From the NCBI RefSeq assembly GCF_905475465.1, contig NC_062248.1:10602001-10666000 (forward strand): a DNA stretch of 64,000 nucleotides. Reading direction: 5' to 3'. The notes below the pieces were generated by a model. It saw only the letters and a program-made list of their open reading frames with translations. It made no database searches and was not told where the DNA came from. This stretch comes from Pieris napi (lineage: Eukaryota > Arthropoda > Insecta > Lepidoptera > Pieridae). Position numbers and translations under genes: made by a program. Below, piece by piece: positions 49,501 through 61,500 of this stretch (its first letter is position 1; each line of letters starts with the position of its first letter).

Positions 49501-52500
49501 TAAGCTTTCTATATGCATTAAATACTCGCTGCTATGGTGAAAGAAAACATCGTTTGGAAACAGGCACAGACAGCTACCTATTTGCCTATTAGGAAGAAAC
49601 ATGAAGGTTGTAGCGCCGCTGGTTCACCATAGTTATTTGTGATTAAATAGCGTAACGAAACTTCAAAACAAATTATGTATTTTAACATGTCCAGTGAAAG
49701 TATATGTAATTGAAATACTGACAAACATTTAACATTTCTATTTTTACCGCTCTTAATTAGATACTATTGTATTTTAACAATTTAAACCTTAAAAAACTCG
49801 AAGGAAAAAATGTACAATTTGGTGAGAATTCTATTGAATACTGCACCACGCTTCACTTGATAAATATGTCAAGTGAAGCGTGGTCAGTTCCTTACAATTT
49901 CCTTGTAAGACTAGGCGATTAAAAAGAGCGGCTTAGGGTTTATCGCCAGTTCTTCTCACCCACTCTATGCTTTGGGACCTGTTAGAAAATGTTAATATAG
50001 TTCTTCCTTTTTTAGGTAATAGGGAGCGTTCAAGTAATACGTAACGAATTTTAGAGGGGGGGGGGGGTTCCTTTTGTTAACGTTACGATGCGGTGCGGGG
50101 ATTGAATTACGCGTTATTGTTAATAATATTTTCGACTTTCCAGTACTTTACACCACATAATGGTAACTTTTAGGTATAAAGAGTCACTGGGTGTCACGAA
50201 ACGTACAAAAATATTGGGTACAGAAAAACGTTACGGCGCTTTACATTGTCGTCAAGAATCTCCAAAAATTGCGTGACGTAATACTTGAACGCTCCCATAG
50301 ATAGATTTTACACCTTCATAAGTTCATAATTTAGAGAGCAGCGACTCCCATTCCTTGGGTCGTAGGTTCGATCCCCAGCTGTGCACCAATGGATTTTTTA
50401 ACTCGCGTGTACGATGAAAGAAAGAATTCTTACTTAGACGCAAAAGAGTCGACGGTATGTGTCAGGCACAGAAGGTTGATCAACTACTTGCCTATTAGAA
50501 ATGATACAGAATTCTGAGGTATAGACCAAAAAGGTTGTAGCCTCATTGGTATTTATAAATGTGACAGATATGATGTTACTAAATGCTGCTCATTTTTCCC
50601 ACTGTGGGTGTGCAAATGTCATAAAAATGTTATAGTCTGATGTTTCATTCCGTAGAATTCTGACATTTCATAAGTGTTGCTACTAACAAAGTTCTTCACC
50701 GAAAATGGGACAAATTTGACCTATTTGAGGGCAATAAAAATAAAATACTACGTATTTTTTTATGTTTTACCTACAAAAACGTAAATCTAAATATTTACTT
50801 ACTCAAGTTATCTAATACAAAAATTAATAGCAATATATCGAATTAACTTTAATACTTTTCTATTTCTCGTCTGATTAATTCGTTAATCTAGTTCTATTAA
50901 GCTTTTTAATTAATTAAATTCGCAATGTATCAATCATATCTCACTTATCAGACTGATATAAAATTACGAAAGTAACCATTTACTTAAAAGGGTAACACAT
51001 TGTATATAATGTTACTTTCTATATTTTATATAAAACAATTTTAAAATACTCAACTATTTATGTGGCGTATATATCCATTGTAATAACTATATATATAACT
51101 TTCTATAAAAGACAATACATATTGTTCTTCATTATATGTAAATTGAAATTACGTTTTATATAGAACAAAAATATTTGCACTTTATCATATATTGCGCGGC
51201 CCTTAACAATGCTTTTTTAAAATTGATCAGCCAACTACCAAATATCAAGCTCTGGATTAGTAGTGTTTATTATGTTATATGCGTGAACTCAACTGAGTGG
51301 CGCCTGAACTCCTAGTTTGGTCTTTACAGGGAGTATTTGGAAGATTCCGCTGATTTTGAACCTTGGCAATTAATAAGGGATGTTATGTAAAAAGTTACTG
51401 TTCTGTATTTCACCATTTAAAAATTTGTACCAGAACGTAACGTAACGTAACGTAAGAGCAGTGTTGGTTCGATCGGTCGTAGGTTCGATCCCCAGCTGTG
51501 CACCAATAGACTTTCTTTCTATGTGCGCATTTAACATTTGCTCGAACGGTGAAGGAAAACATAGTGAGGAAACCGACATGTCTTAGACCCAAAAAGCCGA
51601 CGGCGTGTGTCATGCACTGGAGGCTAATCACCTACTTGCCTATTAGATTCAAAAATGATCATGAAACAGATTTAGAAATCTGAGGCCAAGACCTAAGGAG
51701 GTTGTAGCGCCACTGATTTTACAAGAACGTAACACCGGCTAGAGATCTCGGATCGTAGTGACATCATTTTAAATTTCCTAAGTCGTTGATGGCACCCGCC
51801 TATGATAAAATCCTCTACTAATGATTGGAAGGTGTCGAGTAAATGATCTGTAGCTGTATTGAATTCTTTATATAATTTGGAACATCTCTACTTCCACAAC
51901 TGAGCGTTTCTTAAGGCAGTTTTTGCAGGACCACTACTATGTGGAACCAGCTGCCCACTGTAGTATTTCCGAACCAATTCGACTTAGGGTCCTACAAAAA
52001 CGTACGTAAGAAGTGTTAAAAGCCGGCAACGCGCTTGCGAGGCTTCTGGCAATGTGTCTTCGACAGTCTTCGTCAGTCCAAAAAAACAAAGGGTTAATAT
52101 TGACAAAGAGTAATTAGACATTTTTCGTTGACGCAAACATTACATTTGAAACGTAGGTACAATTAATAGATAAGGTAAAAGACCTAACCAATATGAATCA
52201 TCAGTTTTCTGTAATGAACGGATGGCGATACGGGTCGGTAAATACATAAATAATACCTACTTTATATTATGACGTTGAAACCGCAATGTTGTAATACTGT
52301 ATCAAGTAGTTGAAATTACCAATGGAGTGATACTGACTCTTAGTTTGTCATAGAGGTATTGAATTTCGACATACTGTAATAATGAAATAAATAAATCAGT
52401 GGCGCTACAACCTTGTGAGGTCTGGGCCTCAGCATGCATGCTTGTAATATATCATTTCTAATCTTTTTTTTTTTATAAAACTTCATCTTATACTGTCTTA

Positions 52501-55500
52501 TCAGTCTGTCTAATAAATGTGTATATCAATAATGGTAATTAACATTTCAAAATTTGTGTGACGTTTGCTTTCGCGTTTACAGGCGATTATTTGGTGATGA
52601 ACTTCTATGCTATACTATGTATCTAGAAGCTAAAGAAATTGCGTTTGCTTCAAAGCGGCCCTCAAATCCTAGCAATTATTAATACTACCTCGGAAAGAAA
52701 ACATCTGGAAAAATATCGGGATGTTTTAAACATGAATATCAAGGAATATATTATATATAATGATATGGTGATTTGCCTATAAGGAGCATTTAACAATAAA
52801 ACTACAGAATCAAATGAATATCATACAGGGTCGTTTAACGATTGACCACTAACAATCAAATAGACTTCTGAGAACTATTTTTAGATGTATGACTCACATA
52901 TCAAAGATTAGGACACAAGTTCATTCCGCTTTTGTTTAGTATAAAACTTACGACTTTTTTATTTGATAGCTGGGCAAACGAGCCCACGGTGAGGCCATAA
53001 AAGGCTGCAATGCCCGTTGACACCCATGTAAGTTACGTTGCCGGCCTTTAGTAAAAAAAATATTTATGTAAGTGTGCTTGTGAATGTCAGATACGATTTG
53101 TCAATTTAAATGAACTGTGTCTTTGTTTAATTATCTATTAGTCTGGTTACCATCAGTACAATGGTTTTAAAGGCAGGTAACGCACTCACGAGCCCTCGGA
53201 ATGGCATGAATTTTACCATAAACAAAAAAAAATTACACACGAAACAAATAAAACGTAATACAAAAAATAAAAAGAATACAAAAAATTAACTCTTGTAACA
53301 AATAATAGAATTTTTGTCGTGAACTAAAGTTACATACAGAATCATATATTATGCCCTTTTTAGAAGGTTAGCTCTGTGTTACTCAGCTATCAAAGATCTA
53401 ATAAAATGATTATTAACAGGTTAATACGATTTTGAAATCAAACTAATCGTAAATACAAAACAATATATCATCCTCATATGACATCACTAGCACAGTTTAC
53501 TTTTTTTACAATTGTGGGAACAGGGCGAAAGTACGCTCATGACTCACTCTATCGTCATCCTTTTGTCTATTGAATATTTTACTCATATCGCATTTTTGCT
53601 GATAAATAACCTAGATACCGACTGCGGCGCCATCGGCCGGGCTGATGATAAACCATCCAGGTCGCCACCCAAACGGATTCAAAAATATTAATTCAAATCA
53701 GTCCAGCCGTTTAAGAGGAGTTCAGTGACATACACACGTACTGTCTAAGTATATATAAGATAAAGATGATAATAATAACTAATTCCGTATTAACTTATAC
53801 TATTGTTCCCACGAGAATGTAAGTGCGTGCTCCTATTTCACCATGCCTCCTGCTGATAGAGGATAAATCTTTGTTTTTAATTTATTTTATTATTATTAAT
53901 TACTTAAGATGTCATGTGGAACATGGTGTAATGGTTGCAGCTTTGCAAACATTGTGTAAAACAAAAAACTTGGCGATTAAAAGAGTGACGGAGAGTTTAT
54001 TGCCAGTTCTTCTCTTTCGTTCTACGCCCTTGATTTGAGAACTGGCAGTAAATGTAAAATTAGAAGCATTTAATATTTATTTCTTTTTTGAAGTTCATAA
54101 GTGTACACTGTGTTACCTATATGAATAAATGATTAGGATTTGATTTGATTAACATAGAAAATGTTAGTATTGGTTAGTAAACAAAACAAAACAACAAAAA
54201 ACTCCTATAGTGGGACATGGACAGCATATAAAAAACAAGTCATGCGCCGCGTTTCTCTGCCTATCTGTTCGCGATAAACTCAAAAACTGCACAGAATTGA
54301 TTACACATAAGAAATATATAGATATATATATATATATTTTTAAGGTCTACGGGTCACGGTTGCATCTATCATCTTAGTTTCAGTAAGTAGTATATAAAAA
54401 AATGACATTAGACAGGTATTTGAAGTTGATATAATCACTAAATTACAAATTTATAAAGCTCCAAATTTATAAACTTTATATTTATAAAAGCTCTAGGAAA
54501 CACGATAAAATTAATATCAAGTGAACGCAACAAAATAACAGGAAGGGATCGAGCGGAAGGCAGCAATCAAGTCACCAGGTGTAACTATTTTAATAACACT
54601 GACGAAATTCGTAATAAAAAAATTCTTATAGAACAAACGGGCAGGAGGCTCATCTGACGTTAAGTGATATGCCCATGGACACTCTCAATGTCAGAGAGCT
54701 CGTCATCATTTCATCATCACTAAGTATTCAATCTCAAAAAAGCAAGTATTTCAATTATATACAGTGTAAACTCTTTATAACGAATTTAAAGGGTCCGAGC
54801 ATTTTTATTCGTATAAGAGAGAATAATTAATGTATGGGTATTGGGTTAAACCAAATAAATTTAACTCATTTATACGTTATATAGAGTTATTAGTACACTG
54901 TATTAATATTATGTGCTGTGCCGAAGCATTCAACAAATACCCTCCGTATTTTGACACAGTTTTAAAAAGATATGTTTGAAAGAATTTTTTAAAGGTTTTC
55001 GGTAATTACTCTTTACAATCCTGCTTGCCTTGTACTTTTGTTTTTTATTGGATAGGTAAACGAGCCTACGGGAGACGCCCTAAAAGCATTCATCCATGGA
55101 GACCCATTTTAAGAGGGTTCTTTTCCGGCATTTGAGGGAGGACTATACTCTTTTTTTAAACATCTTACACATTTTGCAAAAGAAAATGTCTTGTGAAAAA
55201 CTCCAAGGTGATGCGGATGAAATTCGTTTCTTCCTTTAAACGTAATAAGTATTTAACCATAGTTCACCGACCTAGGTTATATTATAACCGTCTAACAATT
55301 CTAAGCAAATTTAAAATCAAACTCGTCATGTAATAAATTACTTTTCCTGTTATCAACCCTGCACGCAACCACTTACACATCTATCCTGACATTCCGTGAT
55401 ACGAACTCATGAATATTAAACATTTCAGGGAAAAATAACAAAAAATCATTCAAAGTTTGTAAACTTTTACATTTAGTATTAGCTATAATAATAGAATATC

Positions 55501-58500
55501 AATCTACGTGAATTGTCAAATTTTGTCGAAACATCGAATCTTATATAGTTGTTATGTGGAAAGGAAAACAATACGGCGGTGCTTCAATGCCTAGGCCTCA
55601 GGGTGCCTGATTAGGAGAGGTAGTGACATGGGCACAATGTATGGAAATAAATAATGCACTGCATAGATCAAAAGACGTTTGGAAGTGAAACATCTTTAGA
55701 TGCACGAGGCTAACATTTTTACCGATGAAACGCAATAATAAAAATATTAGCGTCACGAAGATGTGCAGCGTTATTGTCGAAGAAAAAGGAGAGAGCGATT
55801 GAGACCGATTGAGAGAGAGTGAGAAGGGCGAGTTACCTTACAGAAATTCTATTTTAAAATTAAAATTTCGTTAATATTTATGAAATACTAGTATTTTATA
55901 TTTTATGTAATAAAATTTATTGAAATATCAAATGACTAATTGTAAATTAAATTGCCACGTGTTTTTATTATCGAAGAAATAAATTTAAAAAATTAAATTT
56001 CTAATTTGTATTAATTTTCGACACTTTTAATATTTTAATGACAATTAAATTTTGATCTGTAATGGTAGATTATTTTTCGAAAATAAAAATAAACAAATAA
56101 ATTTTTATATTAAGAGATCATTTTACATCTAAATCCCAAACTATACAATTTACTCTACATTGAAACAAACGAAATCCTACTTTCATCTGACTCATCAGAC
56201 ATCATTTAGCAATTTTAGCATAACAATAATACAAATTACAAACAAAATCATTAGCCACGTATCTATTTTAATAGACAATCCCGAATTGTATAGAAAAATA
56301 ATAAACACTAACTAGTAACACAATGTACACTTATTAACGTCAAAAAAGGCATAAATTAAATGCTTCTAATTTTACATTTACTGCCAGTTCTCAAATCAAG
56401 GGCTTCAAACGGAAGAGAAGAACTGGCAATAAACTCTCCGCCACTCTTTTTAAGCGCCAAGTTTTTTGTTTCACACAATTATAATAGACAAATATCATTT
56501 ATTGTTATATTTGCTAATCGTGTACCATGTTTGGGGACACAATAATTAAATAAATTCAGTCTTTATCTAAATCAAATGCAAGGTTCTATGAACATTCAAC
56601 TGTTCATTCACAAACACCCCACGTGAACAGATTTACGACGAAGAACGGAAGCCCAACGTAAACAGATAATCTTGTTTATTTTAGACATAATTTATTGGTG
56701 TATGGAAGGAAATTCATCTTTTTACCTTATATTCACATATATAGTTATGTACGGCTTTCTTATTTCTGATGATGTTAATAGCCCGGTCATTTTAGACAAT
56801 TGAAATAAAGAAAATTCCGACAAAGCCAAATCTTCGTAGAGACCTTAGGTTTACCACAAGGAATAAAGTGTCAAAAGTCCCCATCAGTCCCATGTGAGCT
56901 TAGGGACTTATTCGGGGTCCAAGGTCAAAATTTTAGGTTTTTTGGATTTTTCTCGAAAACGGTACGTTTTATCGAAAAGTACTTTAGAGCAAAGTTCTAG
57001 ATCTTAAAATTCTCTATAAAAATGGTCTCTATGATTTTTTCTCTAAGACCCACTAATTCCAACATATTGCGCTTGTAAGAATCACGTTCTACATAATATG
57101 CACACATTAATTCATCACCACCTGTGAGGTAGTGTACTCGGCGCGTTTTTTTTTAACGTGGCCCGGTAGGCCTATTCCACGAACCTTTCTGACGTTATTT
57201 TCAGGAACAATAATTATTTAATAGTATGAAGATTATTGATATGGGTTACTGAGTTTAACTGTCATTCAAACTTTTTTTTATTACTTTAATCTGACTCATA
57301 CTCTTCATATTATTCAACTTCAACAATCACGTTTTCTTCAATTTCTTTTTGTTCTTCTTCTTCTCCTTCCTGTTGATAAGCGCTTAGAAATTGTTCAAAT
57401 GAAGATGAATCAGTTGTCTCTTCATCAAAATCACATGAATCTTCCTCTCTTTTATTTAATTGAACATTTGAGCAAGAGACACCTTGGCAATTGGTACACG
57501 CTGGAGAACACTGCAACCCTACTTTTTTACAGCCACATTTGGCACTACAACCTTTCTTGCAATTGCAAAAAATAGTGTTAAGAAGTTTTTCTGGAGCAGG
57601 GGGCAGTAAAGTTCGAATCGGTTCCAAAGTATTATTTATCAATTTCCAACCCCAGACTTCAGGGTTCAGTTCATTGCCTTGCCATGTCTGAACTTGATAG
57701 TATACTCGAAACAAATGTTGACTAGCAGATGCCGATGTTGGAGGAAGGCAAGATAGCTGTACCTACTTGCTTTTCGTTTCGTGTATTTTTTACAAATGTT
57801 AAATATCTGTACGTATCTATGCAATCAATTTTTTTTGGAGGTCCATTAACCGCAAGAAAAAACCGAATTCCTTTAGTAATTAGTATTTGAGGTGAAGAAT
57901 TAATTTCTGTAAATACTTTTGTGCAGTCAATCAAATCATTTTTTTTTCAAATCATTTTAATACTGAATTTTTGCCCCTTCTAAACATTTCTGACGTAGTA
58001 TCGCATCCGGTCATCGCATGTAAAAATAAAATAAAGTTTTGGCATTTTGGATAAGCTGATAAACTTTTAGAAGAATATATTTCTGTCCGTTGCTGCGCCT
58101 TCCCAGGTTATACTAATAATGTATACATAAAAGAGACACGAGTAGGCATTTTTGCTTGCTTGAGTACCTAAATATGTATATACGTGGCATATGTGTGCAT
58201 ACTATGTAGAACATGATTCTTACAAGCGCAATATCTGGGAAATAGTGAGTCTTAGAGAAAAAATCATAGGGATCATTTTTATAGAAAATTTTAAGATCTA
58301 CAACTTTGCTCTGAGGTACTTTTCGATAAAACTTACCGTTTTCGAGAAAAAACCAAAAAACCTAAAATTTTGACCTTTGACCCCGAATAAGTCCCTAAGC
58401 TCACATGGGACTGATGGGGACTTTTGACACTTTATTCCTTGTGGTAAACCTAAGGTCTCTACGAAAATTTGGCTTTGTCGGAATTTTCTTTATTTGATCA

Positions 58501-61500
58501 CTATTTTTATGTCTAAAATGACCGGGCTATAAGTAAAATCAAAACATATAAAAGGAAAAGTTGTTACGAAATGTAATAAAGTAAATCAGTGGCGCTACAA
58601 CCTCTATAGATCTGGGCCTCAGATGTTTGAATCTGTTTCATTATCATTTGTCAATCTAATAGGCAAGTAGGTGATCAGTCTCCTGTTTTTGACACACGCC
58701 GTCGACTTTCTGGGTCTTAAACATGTCGGTTTCCTTTCCATTCGAGCAAATGTTTAATGCGCACATAGAAAGAAAGTCCATCGGTGCACAGCCGGGGATA
58801 GAACCTACGACCTCAGGTATGAGAGTCTCACGCTGAAGCCACTAGGCCAACACTGCTCTACATATATATAAGAAATCTAATACAGAAATATTACATTTTT
58901 AACATCAAAAATTATATTATTCTAAAAAAAATATTGATATTTGTGTTGATTAGGACGATGTTTTAAATTTGGCTTAGATATTAAATCAAGTTTATCTATA
59001 ACCAATGTAAGATTCATATTAATATATCTAAAAAAAAATTTAAAAAAATCAGTGGCGCTACCACCTTTTTTTTAGGTTTGGTCTACTCGTATATCTACCG
59101 CACGTATTGTATGATGAATATTATGGTGTGGTGTTAATGGGATATTAGGATATCAATGACGTCAGCATTGTCACTAACCTTGAGAATACATGACAGCCAA
59201 CTTCCGGCGTCCGACGGAAATGCATCCACGCCAGATGCGTGTCTATCGCCATGTGATTCCCACTCCTACGACGGTTATTCTTAGTCATATTGAGACTATA
59301 CTAACTGCCCCCGCGAACTTCGTTTCTCCTTGCCTAGCCTACCTTTTTAGTACATACCAACATGGAACATTTTGGTATGCTACCCCAGAGACTGTTCGGT
59401 TTTCCGGAATGAAAACTATTTAGGTTTTTCTGTGATTTTTCTCTATATCAACGTCAAAGTTCCAGTTATACGTTCTTAACTAACAAATAAAACATAAGGG
59501 TTGATCGTAGTGAGTAGATGAAAAAATAAAAAATAAATTTTTGGGGTGGATACCCCTTATCACTTAGGGGTTTGAAAGATAGATAGTAGCAGATTCTCAG
59601 ACTTACTGAATATGTATAAAACATTTCTTAAGAATCGGTCGAGCCGTTTCGGAGGAGTGTGGGAACGAACATTGTGACACGAAAATTTTATAAATTAGAA
59701 TATTACGAACTTTTAGGATAAATAAACCCCAATTATAATAGCAGTCAACAGGCTCGGCAAGTAATGAAACGTCATCGATCCAAGTCGTTTTCCTAGCTGT
59801 TTAATCAACTGGCTGAACATCTTTCAGGGCGCTAGTTAAACGGCGTCGTTTAGTTAAAAAGCTAGGCTGTTAATTGAACGGCAAATTAAGCTAGTTGGCT
59901 GCGACATATATATTATGTATTCCATCTTAAGTATAATAATTGTTTTGGTTGAATATAATTTATACTTAAGGATATGGAAATAAGAAGGGCTTTATTATTA
60001 TTATTAATTCACAGTATCCCATTAAAACTTATAAGTGTTCTAACGGATGTGTCTACTAACCACTGAATCATAAAAATACGTGTGGCACTCAGGGACTGCG
60101 GCGGTAAAGCTATTGCATAGCACTTTTTATAAACTTATGCAATTATAATTATTTATGTATTTTTTGCAGTATTTATTTTTTATTTGATATTTATTCAATC
60201 TACCACTCTACCAGACTCAGACTAACACGCCTATCCGATCACGCTAAACCGATGTGAGACACAGTATGCGTTCTGTCCCGCTCTAACACGTATTGGCCGC
60301 ACCTATATTACGTCATCGTGTGTTAGGTATATTTCGTTACGGAATTTCTTGATTCGGTCGCCGCACTCAAAGCTCGCGATAAATTCTATGCAATAGCTTA
60401 ATAAATGCTGATACATGTAACAATTAGTATTCAAAATGGGCCGTCTTATAGCGTTTAAAAATCCCCTAAAAACCTCATTCATTCATTAATCAACGCATAT
60501 CAGAGGAAGTTGTGACATTAACATAGATTTGTCGCGGTCATTCCCGGAACGTTACTGAATGATAATATATAGGGTTACCCCAGTTTTTCATATAAATATT
60601 CTAATTAAAGTATCCATCTATTCTAATTAAAGATTACTTTAGTTGAAAAGAGTTAAATTAGTTTAATTTTAATACATAAGGGGGTTAGTTTCGTATAATC
60701 AAAGATACATTTTAACCGTATGTTTTATATATCACGCGAATGATCTAAACTAGTTCCATGCAGGTCTACACAGAGCAGTGTTGGTCTATTCAACGTGCGA
60801 CTCTCAACACTGGGATCGTACGTTCGATCCCCGGCGGTACAGCAATGGACTTTCTATGTGCGCATTTAACATTCACTCGAGGAAAACATCGTGAGGAAAC
60901 CGGCTTGCCTTAGACACAACTAGACGACGGCGTGTCAGGACAGGAAGTTGATCACCTACTTGTCTATTAGAAATAATCACGGAATAGATACAGAGATCTG
61001 AGGCTCAGAACTAAAAGGTTGTAGCGCCATTATTAATTTAGCGAATATTCAGAGACTTGTTACCAAAGTTTAATTATTTTAAAATCTTTGTTGTAATTGT
61101 TTAATCTTTTGTGTATGTACTATAAATAGCTGTTTACATTCTTGTGCCTATTAGTTTTATTTGTAATTTAGTTATTCCATACATTAAAAAAATCTGGAAA
61201 ACAATTTAAGGACACAAACTTGTATATAAATTGATAAATAAAGTTACTGTAATTATAATAATTTTATAAAACTTACAAAGATTTTATGCAACATAAACGA
61301 ACTTCTGTACGTAAATACAAAATTGGTTATTCCGCTTAGCCAACATCCCGTTCCCCAATACTGCGCCGATGTTTATGAAACACGAAAGTGATGATGCAAG
61401 CTTAAGATTTCCTTATGGTGTATGAGGTTGTATGGAGTGTACGGTACACACAAATGGGTACAGTACCAACTTTGTCTGTCATGGATATGGTAGGATAAAA

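Noticed and set aside
59190..59423. 77-codon plus-strand gene
   Set aside because: No known domain, no splice or promoter context, mixed with repeat pieces.
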